DNA from: Fistulifera solaris
Lineage: Eukaryota; Bacillariophyta; Bacillariophyceae; Naviculales; Stauroneidaceae
Reading direction: 5' to 3'
Length of the DNA: 64,000 nt
Assembly (NCBI GenBank): GCA_030295235.1
Contig: AP026164.1
Span: forward strand, 1,178,001-1,242,000
The position numbers were made by a program, and so were the translations under genes. Positions 54,501 to 64,000 of this stretch are shown piece after piece (position 1 is the stretch's first letter; each line of letters opens with the position of its first letter). The notes below the pieces were generated by a model that worked only from the letters and a program-made list of their open reading frames with translations, was not told the DNA's origin and ran no database searches.

Positions 54501-55576
54501 GAAACACTTTTGTAGTTCGAGTTTTCCACCTGTAGCCACGAGTAATTGTTCCCACCACTGAGTAGCCGTTTGGAGTGTCTGTGCGATGTCGTGTCCCTGG
54601 ACTTCGGTAGAGAGGCTCTGAAGAAAATCATTTACCCAGATGGAGCTGTCATCAACGAAGGACTGCATGTAATGAGAGACCTCCAGGGTGTGATCCGGGC
54701 TGCAAAAATATGTACCTGGGGATTTACTTACAGCGGTGAGAAGAAGAGTGCTCAGTGCCGTCCATATTGCTGGCGAGCATTGGCTCCCCTTGGCCGGGCC
54801 CGTGTAATTTATGGTCAGGTGTGGATCCATAGGATCGTTCTGCCAAGCCAAGTTGTGTCCGAATAAAATATTCCGCATGATTCAGAAATGTGTCAAGCAG
54901 TCGGCAAGCGTCGTACGGAATGCCAAGCTGCTGGCATCGTAATAAGGCCAATGCCATGACTATACGGTCATAGCATGCCTTTGCATCGTTATCCATAACA
55001 GCCAGTGGGGTCCTTGTTACCTCGGAAATTTGAAAGGAGAAGAACTTCATGGCGTAAACATCTGTACAGGTCGCCCTTTCCGAGATCCGCCTTGTTCTTC
55101 AGCCCAAAAAGTGAGAGAGTTCCGCTTTCAGCATCATGCGTCGGCCGAACACAATCCCTGCCCAAGCATTGAAGTCCGCCTCAAATATATGGATCACTCG
55201 TAGTTTGTCAAGTAGAGGGAGTCCAGGAATTTTTTCCAGCATGACGTTGGTAATCTTGCGTAGCGTGCTAAGGAATATCCGGTGAGCACACATATGTTCA
55301 AAATATGTGCTAAGCAATCGTGAGAAAATGGCTCCATGATCAGGTTCTGATAGTAGAGTGAGGTTGGGGTGGAGAAGCTGATCGTAAGGTGTTGGCGTGA
55401 AGGGTTTGCTTGAAATGTTGGATTGTCGCCCTTAAGGATCGCTTTGTACAAACCAAGATGGCGGCCAGATGGTGAAGTAGAGGTGCTTTCTTTCCAACGG
55501 CGAAATTTCTCTCGCGAGAATTGCACCTGAGAGGAGTCCAGAATCTGGGTCGGGATCATTGTGTGCCGCAGAGAGA
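51506..55576 (-). mobile_element. non-LTR (LINE-like) retrotransposon, about 4.07 kb, broken
   Basis: Read leftwards from 55576. A reverse-transcriptase N-terminus (SPSGRHLGLYKAIL) lies near 55.45 kb. Palm motifs follow: DNDAKACYDRI near 55.0 kb and FVDD near 54.64 kb. A thumb and connection region comes next, then an RNase H domain (LFLVSDGGHKSKHGSYGWVI) near 53.1 kb, and a C-terminal CPHC-x-H-x-C zinc knuckle near 52.3 kb. The 3' end is a microsatellite tail, (TAACAT)n on the plus strand at 51506-51531. There are no LTRs, protease or integrase, and a 13-bp target duplication flanks it. No upstream ORF1 or endonuclease domain is present, so it is probably 5'-truncated. Its coding region is spread over several frames and is not functional as read. 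Confidence 0.85.
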
Positions 55577-55589
55577 TGTCATTGGTAGT
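55577..55589. repeat. target-site duplication, right copy
   Basis: TGTCATTGGTAGT, matching 51493-51505. Confidence 0.85.
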
Positions 55590-55848
55590 GCTGGCTCCGC
55601 CCGTGGCTCAGAAGCTGCGTCAAAGAAAGCGGGGTTAGGACAGGATGATGCGGACTGCATGACAGCCTAAGATGGAAAAAGAACAGTGTGATGAGTATGG
55701 TAAGCTAAGAACGGCGGTAGATGCTGAGTTCGAGCGGTGATCATGGACGAAATAATTTTGTCAGCGGTTGGAGCTCTGGGGTTTTTTTGGTATTGGTTGT
55801 TGGTTTTCATTTTTCCATTTTCATTTTCACCACAACCTTTCGCACAAT

Positions 55849-55870
55849 AGTGGTTCTCAAAGTTTTTTTT
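55849..55870 (+). repeat. left terminal inverted repeat of the Harbinger element
   Basis: AGTGGTTCTCAAAG followed by a T run, complementary to 57464-57485. Confidence 0.85.
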
Positions 55871-56111
55871 TCCGTCCTCACAACACCGCTCCCCAAGTTT
55901 CGCTACGTCATAATTTGCCAATCACAATTATTTATTTTTGAAAACTTTGAGTCCCCCACGCACCTGCAAAAACTTTAAATTCACCTGTAGAACTTTTTCA
56001 TGTAAAATATTCCAGATTCCAATGGGGATAGTTTTGGTTGCAACTCAGCGTCGTCGGGAAGAGATGCGGTGGCAGAATAAATGGTGAACTTCATTTTATT
56101 TCAAAGAAGAT

Positions 56112-56760
56112 ATGACCGAACCGCAACCTGCAACTGCAATTGCAGCTACAACAGACGCTTGCTGCATTCGAGGCTGCAAGGTTGGCCAGGCATACTGCTT
56201 GGTGAAATGCTACATGTCGCGACAAAAAGTTGCATCAGGAGTGCTGCGACCAAAAGGTGATTGCAAAAACAATCTCGACACTCCGAGGGATCCTGATGGT
56301 AATCTTGTTGCTGTTTGCACCAAGACTTGCTGGAAAGCTTTGGAGAAATCGATGACAAAAGGTTTGCGCTTGTTGTGGGGGGAGAGATGGAAAGAACGGC
56401 GAAAACGATCCCAACTCGTCGGAGGCCATTTTGTTGAATTGGCTCACGGAAGCTGATAATTACAATAGATACCGTGGTAAAGGCAATGAGGGCAAAACAA
56501 AGATTGAGTTTTGCCAAGACATAGCAAATATTATCAATGCGGCGGGAGTTGTGAAGAATCGCAGTGCCGACGGCGTCAAGAAAAAAATTGAGACACTTGA
56601 AAAGCAAATGCGCAAGGCGGCAGAATGGGCTAGCCAAACAGGCGCTGGATTGATGGAAAGTGGTAACCAAACTGCTTTCCGTGAATTCACCTCGCAAGGA
56701 GCAAATAGCTTTAACGACGCGCTTACGGAAAAGTTCCGCTGTGCCTTGGCTTACGTGAAA
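56112..56760 (+). pseudogene. Harbinger-associated Myb/trihelix DNA-binding protein, two frames
   Basis: The first frame (56112-56456) holds a Cys-rich stretch (CCIRGCKVGQAYCLVKCYMS; DCKNNLDTPRDPDGNLVAVC) of unclear role. The second (from 56431) carries the SANT/trihelix-like domain: LLNWLTEADNYNRYRGK, then KIEFCQDIANIIN, then RSADGVKKKIETLEKQMRKA. This is the usual partner protein of PIF/Harbinger transposases, which binds transposon ends and imports the transposase. The two parts are offset by one frame around 56435, so the copy is broken or needs a splice. After about 56760 the sequence is the antisense of the transposase. Confidence 0.65.
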
Positions 56761-57240
56761 CACAAATCTACCTGCCGCGTTGGAGGCCCCCGAACCTTCT
56801 GTACCAATGTAATTCAGGAACACCATAAGCTGAAACTCTACTGGGGCTTGTTCCGGTCCTCGTCTTCCTCTTTGAAAAACAGGATGATCTTTGATGCGAT
56901 TCAAAATCGCCGTAAATCCTTCCCGAGTGACTCTGTATTTGCGAAGAAATTCACTGTCTGACAGCCAATTCCTCGTATTTGTAACGCTCAAGTCGATATT
57001 GAGGATTTGCCGAGGCAGCGGCGATGATCTGTATCGACCACGTTCAAGATATCTTGTCTGTAAAAAGGCAAAATAGAACATGAACATCCAGAGTATTGCG
57101 TCTTCATCGTCGTCGTCGTCGTCGTCGTCGTCTCCACAAATCAAGCCAGTCGAGAGGCTTGTCATCATGGCATCAAGCTGCTGAGACAGCAGACTCTCAA
57201 CCATTGAGATAAGCTTCAGCCGTTTGTTTCTGCGGGGCAT
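56745..57240 (-). pseudogene. Harbinger transposase, N-terminal part only
   Basis: From Met 57240 (MPRRNKRLKLISMVESLLSQ), followed by an Asp9 run encoded by a (GTC)n repeat at 57108-57132. The HARBI1-type region YRVTREGFTAILNRIKDHPV, PVEFQLMVFLNYIGTEGSGA and FHVSQGTAELFRKRVVKAI comes next. The frame remains open beyond 56745 but there it only reads the antisense of the Myb partner. The DDE/nuclease domain is absent, which marks an internal deletion. Confidence 0.75.
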
Positions 57241-57463
57241 TATTACAATTAGACAACAAAATGAAACAACAAGAGCGACGAATTGAAAAAATGCAGCGTC
57301 GTAGGTGGAGGAATTTTTCTGAAAGATTTTGGCAAAAAGGCGAGCGGTGTCCGTGTTGTACGCCGCCCGCGTTTCGAAGCTCGCACTTCGTTTTTGGCGA
57401 AATGAGCCAATCAGATTGCAGTGACGTAAGCAAAAACGAAAAACACCGATCGGTGTCGTACAC

Positions 57464-57485
57464 AAAAAAAACTTTGAGAACCACT
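57464..57485 (-). repeat. right terminal inverted repeat of the Harbinger element
   Basis: An A run followed by CTTTGAGAACCACT, complementary to 55849-55870. Confidence 0.85.
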
Positions 57486-58061
57486 AATGTATTGAAGTCT
57501 TCAAAGTGCACAGTGCACGCTTAACAGATCTCATACAGACTGTTTGATACAGACTGTACATTCGATCATAAAGCCCGTAACCTTGAAAAGGAATTAATAG
57601 TAAGCCATACGGAATAATAATAATAAATGTCGTTTGTTGAAATGACAGTTGACATTCGACAATTTGAGACGTGTACTTTAGTGTGTTTAATTTGAAACTC
57701 CGACAAAATGATTAATGATTAATGATTAATGACACTTTAGACTTTAGACTGAATTATTTTATATTTTATACTGTACCTCTACTGACGGTTTTGACGCCAC
57801 GCCACGACCCACGACCCACGCACTACGCACATGCAAGCCATTCCAAGTACACATTGACTTCAAGTCAAATCCTTCTCGCGCAAACGTACGTACGACGTGC
57901 GTCGATCGTCAACGTCTGTTTTCCTTCCGTCTTCACCACAGTCAAGGTTCAAGGTCAAGAGCCAACCGACAACCAGCAGCGAGAAAAATCAAAATGAGTG
58001 GAAGAACAAAAACATTTGATCTCGCACTCCAAGCCTTTTCTGTCAAAAAGAAAACAAAAGA
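57486..58061. promoter_or_regulatory. intergenic and DBP7 leader
   Basis: It contains (ATTAATG)3-4 at about 57709-57732 and duplicated ACTTTAGACTTTAGACT. An ATG at 57994 (MSGRTKTFDLALQAFSVKKK) reads into the DBP7 start region with a one-base offset near 58056. It may be the true N-terminus of DBP7. Confidence 0.45.
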
Positions 58062-60367
58062 ATGGAAGATTTACTGCAGGAAGGCGATGTATTTTCTCTT
58101 AATATAGTCGCTACACCGGCTGCGCCGAAACAATCGGTTGCGAAGAAGAAACCAAAGAATAACAAGTACGAGCGTAGACGAGCTCGGGCTGCTCGTGCAC
58201 GTGGTGAAACAAACAGGGAGTCTCGCGGCACGACAATTGAGACACCGGCTACAGGAAAGCAAAAGAAAGCAGTTGAGTATGAGGAGAACGATAAGGAACC
58301 TGAGTTAATCGAATCTGAGCCCGATGACGACGAAAGTGCGGTGGACTTGCAACGAGATCATGCTAGTGTTCCGCAAGAGAAAGCTGTTCAGAAGCGCGAT
58401 AGTCTTCAAGACCCCGAGGAACGAGCAAAATATATGGCCGAATTTCACGCTCGGCCTTTGGAACTTGACCGTAGGTTTGGAGCGACCACGAAACCAGCTA
58501 TAACATCGAAAGACTCGTCTCATCTCTTCGCTACGTCTGCTGAATGGCCCGCAAATTTATTGCATCCGCGTCTTCTCAATACCTTGAAGACATCGGGTTG
58601 GACTCGTCCGACTACGATACAGGCGAGGGCCATGCCTTCATTTTTAGTAACGACGACAATGTAATGATACATTCTGAGACGGGGTCTGGGAAAACGTTGG
58701 CATTTTTTATCCCAATATTGAGCCATTTGGCTGCGAAAGATCAAAAAGTGCGCTGCGAAGGGACTCGATGTGTTATTCTTTGTCCGACACGCGAGCTGGC
58801 TGTTCAGACGTTTGATCTTGTGGAGACTCTTTCGAGCAAGACATTCAATTGGATTGTGTGCGGTCAACTGCTTGGTGAGGAAAAGCGCAAGTCTGAAAAG
58901 GCACGAATTCGGAAAGGTCTTAGTGTGATTGTAGCGACGCCTGGTCGTTTTCTTGACCATTTGTCGCGTACAGAATGTTTGCTGCCTGCTCTTACTTCAA
59001 AAGGTCCTCTGGAATGGTTAGTACTCGACGAAGCAGATCGCCTTCTAGACATGGGTCTTGGTGAACAAGTGAAAAGTATTTTTGATCGTATTCAACAGGA
59101 AGCTAAATCAAAAACATGGCGCTGTGTATTAGTGTCGGCAACGGTAACAGCCAGCGTAGAGGAATTGGCGCTGAAAACTCTGTCGGGGAAAAGTGAGAAT
59201 TGGGTTCGAATTCGTGCGAATGAAGTCGACAAAGCGACTCTTATATCGACGGGAAAGGATGAAAGCGCTGGCGAGGAGGCCTTAGTGAGTTCTACACCGA
59301 GACAATTAGCACATCATCATGTTACAGTTACGGCGAAACTACGACTTGCGGCGTTAATGGCATTCCTTGTACCACGACGAAAAGAGAGGACGGTTGTGTT
59401 TATGAGCACATGTGCCTCTGTGGATTTTCACCATGCTCTGCTCACAAAAATGAAATCACTTTTTGGAGACGAATCTTCAGGAATTTTTGGTTCTGATTGC
59501 AATATTCTAAAATTACATGGAAACGTCCCACACAGTGAACGTCAGCACGTCCTTAAGCGGTTCTTGAAGGAGAACCAAGGAGCGATACTCCTTGCGACAG
59601 ATGTAGCCGCCCGTGGCTTGAACCTTCCAAATGTTGATTGGACAGTGCAATATGATCCACCGAGCGAAGTATCTGATTATGTTCATCGAGCTGGGCGTGT
59701 TGCCCGTGCCGGTAAGGCAGGTAACTCCCTAATCTTCTTATTACCTTCTGAAAAACTGTTCCTTGAAGTGTTGAAACGACAAGGGATTAAGAATATGAAT
59801 GCTTTGTCTCTCACAGAAACTCTCAACGTTGCTGCGAAATGCTGCCCTGAGTTAACATCCAGTGGAATGCGCAGATCAAGTGGCGGTCTGGGAAATACGG
59901 GTAAAGGAAGTTCTAGTAGTCGGTTGGGAGAAGCGTTCTGTTGGGAAATGCAGCATCGTCTCGAGGAATGCGTGAATGAAGATCAGAATCTACCAAAAAA
60001 GTCCTCGTATTCAGTTACGAAGAAACGAATGAAGGCGCAGGAAGATGAGAAAACACTTGAGACACTTCTGGACATTGCTCAAAATGCATTTATCTCCCAC
60101 TTGCGTGCTTATCCGACGCGTGAAAAGGTCGTACGACAAATCTTTGCTGCAAAGTCATTGCATCTTGGTCATGTGGCGCGGTCATTTGGATTGAAAGAGC
60201 CCCCCTCGCGTATTTCGAACAAGAAACGGAAAGTGTCACCACCAGTCGATCCACGCAAGAATAATGCCACCTTTGATTTCAAAGCGAGTCAAGTCTTATC
60301 TGAGTCGTCGAAAAGCTCCAAAGGAAAGGCGACGCCGAAAAGTCTCCCTTTTGGAGAACGCGAGTAG
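58062..60367 (+). CDS. DBP7: DEAD-box RNA helicase DBP7 (DDX31 family), one frame break
   Basis: About 768 residues, reading across one frame change at the T5 run 58642-58646. The basic, acidic-patched N-terminus precedes the Q motif (GWTRPTTIQARAMPSFL). Next come motif I SETGSGKT, Ia CPTRELAVQTF, Ib ATPGRFLDHL, II VLDEADRLLDMG, III SAT, then HGNVPHSERQ, V ATDVAARGLNLPNV and VI HRAGRVARAG. The C-terminus is the Lys-rich extension typical of DBP7/DDX31. It unwinds pre-rRNA in the nucleolus during 60S assembly. Motif order is complete and the two segments abut at the exact Q-motif to motif-I junction, so the break is probably a sequence indel. Confidence 0.92.
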
Positions 60368-60874
60368 ATTAGAGAAGAATGGTATGGATGCTTTGTAATA
60401 TAACAAGTAACATTACAAGGTGTATATGCTGCACTGTTGCTCATCAAAGGAATAAGTGGTAGTTTTTGGCAAAGTGGGGTCTAAGCTAAGCGCCAAAATG
60501 ATTAAAGGTTCTTTTCGTTTGGTCGTTAGTCGCGAGTGGACCGTGACTCCAAGAAAATGGGCTTGTTTTTTTTTGCGACACGGAAAACTTCTACGGAGTA
60601 ACCATGAACCATGACGAAGGAGATCGAATTGAAAATATAAAGGACATCACAATAATTCATCACTTCTATTTAAATAATTGCTAATGTCTCTCGGAACGCT
60701 CATGAAGCACTTGTCTCTTTGTGAACTCGCTGATGAAAAATGGAGTCACGGGCGCCTGTGGGCATCCTGCCGTTTCCGAGCGCAGGATCCCCGAGAAACC
60801 CGCCCGCTGATTCTCAAGCGACGCTTCCCTCATAATTCACTGCTGCAGTTCAAAACTTCAATATCATACTTAGC
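60368..60874. promoter_or_regulatory. intergenic
   Basis: 3' flank of DBP7 and upstream region of the DUF285 gene. No gene or repeat that I can support. Confidence 0.45.
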
Positions 60875-63848
60875 ATGATTCTTCTCCTCTTTTCGTTTCT
60901 TTTCTTTGTCTCGGCAGCGGCTGCTGACAAAAAGTTGTGCTTCACGAGCAACACTGAACTCCGCCAAGCGGTCCGTTCGTACATGGGAGATCCTTCGCCC
61001 GAGAATATTGTCGCGAAGAAGTATGGCTGGCCGATTGGTGTCTGGTGTGTCGATGCGATTCAAGACTTTTCGAATGTTTTCACAACCATGCGTACCTTCA
61101 ATGACGATATCTCGCGTTGGAACATGTCGGCGGCAACTTCGCTCTATCGCATGTTCGATCGCGCCGAGCGCTTCAACCAGGATCTATCAAGTTGGGGTAA
61201 GTCTATGATACCAGGAACTCTAACTTTTGTTATGTCAGACAGGTTTCTCTAATATTTTCTCTCGGTTTTGCAAAAATAAGACGTCTCAAATGTGAAGAAC
61301 ATGGTTGGGCTTTTCGATGGAGCAAAAGGATTCAATCAGGATCTTTCGACATGGACAACATCTCGAGTGACGAGTTTGGGTACGGCCTTCCGTGGCGCAA
61401 CGAAGTTCCTTGGAAACGGATTGTCGGGTTGGGATGTTGGGCGCGTGACCAGCTTTGGATCTTGTTTTCATAGTGCCACTTCTTTCAATAGTAATATCAG
61501 CTCGTGGGATGTTTCCCGCAGCACATATTTCAATCACATGTTTATTCGCGCGTCATCCTTTCAACAAGATTTGTCGGCGTGGGATGTCTCTTCTGGTACA
61601 GATTTTAAAGCGATGTTCCATGGTGCTCGCCTCTTCAACTCTGATATCTCCGGTTGGAACGTTAGCAACGGTTTGTACTTCAGCTACATGTTTGAAGACA
61701 ACGTAGCCTTTAACGTCGATATCAGCTCCTGGGATGTCAGTAAAGCGATCGAAATGCGCGGTATGTTTGAAAAGGCATCGTCATTCCAGGTGGATCTCTG
61801 TGCATGGGCGCCAAAATTGCTGGGACGGAGTGTGAGGTTCGAAGACATGTTTACGGCCAGTGGTTGCCCCAGTCAGACCCATCCCATGTCTACGACTACA
61901 GCTGTGGGACCTCTTTGCTATTACTGTAGTGACATGGCATGTGATGATGATCGTTCTGATTCGGAATGTCAGTGTTTTGAGCCCGATGGTTCTCTGCAAC
62001 GCGCGGTGGCAGACTATATTCGCGACAGCAGCCAGTTGTCTGCTGTCGCGCACACGTATGGGTCCGTCATTGGGAATTGGTGTACGCATAATGTGACTTC
62101 CTTTGATTACCTCTTCGATCGTGCGGTGACTTTCAATGAGGATTTATCGAAGTGGACGACGGGCAAGGTGACGAGCATGGTAAGCATTCTTTCTCTTTAT
62201 CTACTTAAACGGTTGCCGTTTTTGTAAGTACTCATCTATCACTGCTCTTTTCCAGGTGGGTGTGTTTCGTGGTGCGGTATCTTTTAACATGGACTTGAAA
62301 TGGAATTTGTCCAACGTCGAATCTATCGCCAGCATGTTTGAAGGAGCAGCTGCTTTCAACCGGGACATCGGATCATGGGATGCGTCGAACATCATAGATG
62401 CTAAGAGATTATTTGCGGCAGCAACGTCCTTTACTGGGGGTTCCATATCTTTATGGGACGTTACGCGTATGGTCAATGTAGATGAGATGTTTGCCGGAGC
62501 GTCATCCTTCAATGGAGATTTGAGCAGTTGGAAGTTAGCAAATGCCAAATCGCTTCGTCGTATGTTTGCAAGTGCTACTTCCTTTCGTCAGAATCTTTGC
62601 ACGTGGACCAAGCACCTGTTGTTGAACGAAACAGTAGAAGTAAAGGACATGTTCATCGAGTCTAGTTGCCCTTCATCAGCGGACCCATTCGTCACAGTGA
62701 GAGACGTTGGACCACTTTGTCACTATTGCTCAGAGCTTCCGTGCAATGATAATAATGATGTGACATGCCTTCCATTCGTACTTGGAAATGAATTTCGGCG
62801 TGCAATCGCTGCATATCGACTTGATTCTAGCAGATACACCGCTGTTGCCTCTACTTATGGGCATCCGATCGGAAAATGGAACACATCGCAACTACATGAT
62901 TTTCGTTATGCGTTCTTCAACGACTACAGTTTCACTGATGATATCAGCGAATGGGACACTTCTAACGCCATATCTATGGTGTCAATGTTTAATGGGGCGA
63001 CTTGGTTTCGTGGTGACATTTCAGGATGGGATGTCTCTCGCGTAATATACACATCGGACATGTTCAAGAATGCAGAGTGGTTCAATCAAGATATTTCGAT
63101 GTGGAATCTGTCTAGTATTCATTACGCTGATCGGATGTTTTATGGTGCTACTAGATTCAATCAGAATCTATGCGATTGGCGCAGTCGCTTTCTGTTTAAC
63201 AAGACGCGTCGTGTGGATGATATGTTTTCCTATTCGGGCTGTCCTAACAAGTCCTCACCCCTCGGAATTGGTTCGGGGCCGTATTGCCATGAATGCCCGC
63301 ACAGTCCTTCCACGTCCAACCCGATTAGCTCATCGATATCTCCGACGTCGTCTCCTATCGACAATTTTCCAACGAGCGCTTCGACATATCTTCCGACGAC
63401 ATCCAAATCCTTGCTTCCGGTTGTATCACCAACGAAGATGCCGCCACGTACTGCCTCTATGCAGCCATCAATGATGTATATTTCTTCTGAATCATCAGAC
63501 ATTCCTTCAACCTTGCCAACTCTCTTATCTATAACCCCCGTCTTTCGGCTATCAGACGTCCCGTCGATCTTTCCGACTGTTACTATCACTTCTGATTCCC
63601 CAACGAAGGAGCCCGCGAAAACAGATCATCACCTTCCAAGCGTGCATCCAACATATAAGTCATCGGCAATTCCGCCATTGGCCCAGTATGCACCGGATGT
63701 CTTGAGCGGAGGGTCCTCACCTTTGGAGAGCCAAACGCTGCCTCCGTCGATGAAACCAACTCCAGGAATTCCCAGTGGGGCGTCACGCTGTGTTTCACTT
63801 AACCCGTTCCAGTTCATCCTTTGCATTTGGACCAAGCTGAAGAAGTGA
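60875..63848 (+). CDS. DUF285 (BspA-like) secreted surface protein, three modules
   Basis: Exons 60875-61196, 61281-62179 and 62256-63848 join in frame to 937 residues. A signal peptide (MILLLFSFLFFVSAAAA) opens it. Three modules follow. Each begins with a Cys-bearing ELRQAVRSY-type helix and a YGxPIGxW segment, continues with 25-residue DUF285 repeats (W-D-V-S-x3-M-x2-MF-x2-A-x2-F-x2-D-I-S), and ends GCP...GPLCYYC or similar. The C-terminal 150 residues are Ser/Thr/Pro-rich, the usual O-glycosylated stalk. The last hydrophobic stretch (FQFILCIW) is too short for a clear anchor. BspA-like repeats mediate adhesion in bacteria and protists; a cell-wall or secreted location is inferred. Confidence 0.87.
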
Positions 63849-64000
63849 TTTGGGCGATTTCTTGTCGGGCGCCAATCTCAAAAATGTTTTCCTTGCGGAC
63901 AGCGAAGCTCTCAAAGGTCCATTGTGGGTAACACTCATAGTACTCATTGTAATTCATGACAGATATTGACATTATTATTTTAATTATGAAAGCCCAACAA
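63849..64000. other. 3' flank to window end
   Basis: 152 nt, AT-rich, no feature. Confidence 0.4.

Larger units (their letters stand above)
55849..57485. mobile_element. PIF/Harbinger DNA transposon, internally deleted, about 1.64 kb
   Basis: Terminal inverted repeats of about 22 bp begin AGTGGTTCTCAAAGTTTTTT at 55849 and end with the complement at 57485. They are flanked by a probable 3-bp AAT duplication. Inside are two convergent frames: a Myb/trihelix-type DNA-binding protein (plus strand, 56112-56760) and the N-terminal part of a Harbinger transposase (minus strand, 57240 to about 56745). The DDE catalytic part is missing, so the copy cannot mobilise itself. Confidence 0.82.

Noticed and set aside
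51506-55576. LTR retrotransposon
   Set aside because: No terminal repeats, protease or integrase seen; the microsatellite tail and 13-bp duplication fit a non-LTR element.
56146-56744. C-terminal half of the long minus-strand Harbinger frame
   Set aside because: It only reads the antisense of the Myb-type partner and has no transposase motifs.
1-64000. CRISPR array, rRNA operon or prophage
   Set aside because: No regularly spaced repeats, rRNA signatures or phage gene blocks; the gene content is eukaryotic.

Overview
The window looks like nuclear DNA of a pennate diatom, most likely Phaeodactylum or a close relative. The reasons are GT-AG introns mostly of 60-100 nt, densely packed genes on both strands, eukaryotic housekeeping genes (actin, CCT theta, MOB1, DBP7), and several signal-peptide presequences with the Ala-Phe junction typical of plastids of secondary red origin. 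One protein adds a twin-arginine thylakoid signal. The genus is inferred from overall character, not from a database match.

Layout. 1-6157: two actin genes head to head, their 5' portions forming a 688-bp inverted repeat, with a SOUL haem-binding gene and a membrane-protein gene between them. 6.2-12.1 kb: a plastid RsmD-like rRNA methyltransferase, an uL30/RLP7-like ribosomal or ribosome-biogenesis protein and several unrecognised proteins. 12.5-15.8 kb: two paralogous amino-acid permeases tail to tail. 16.4-20.6 kb: a MOB1 lacking its zinc cysteines, and a large ankyrin protein with both a signal peptide and a C-terminal KNEL. 21.3-29 kb: a RING remnant, a sulfotransferase, an LRAT-type protein and a PrsW-type membrane protease. 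29.7-36 kb: a zinc-finger/KH protein, a small unknown and a formamidase. 36-46 kb: two sulfotransferases with a tRNA-Cys gene between them, an aspartokinase-homoserine dehydrogenase, an OB-like protein, a probable thylakoid-lumen protein and a fourth sulfotransferase-like gene. 46-51 kb: an SLC25 carrier, an unknown and CCT theta. 51.3-57.5 kb: mobile DNA, namely a LINE-like retroelement with a 13-bp target duplication and a deleted PIF/Harbinger transposon. 58-64 kb: DBP7 and a three-module DUF285 (BspA-like) surface protein.

The most striking object is the tRNA-Cys(GCA) at 37.54-37.62 kb. Its 3' half lies upstream of its 5' half, separated by 8 nt, and all four arms pair perfectly once the halves are exchanged. 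This is a circularly permuted tRNA gene, a class I know from a red alga, prasinophytes, a nucleomorph and an archaeon, but not from a diatom.

At least eight otherwise convincing host genes change reading frame by one base, mostly at short A or T runs. Several are housekeeping genes, so residual assembly indels are the simplest explanation. Those genes are annotated across the break.
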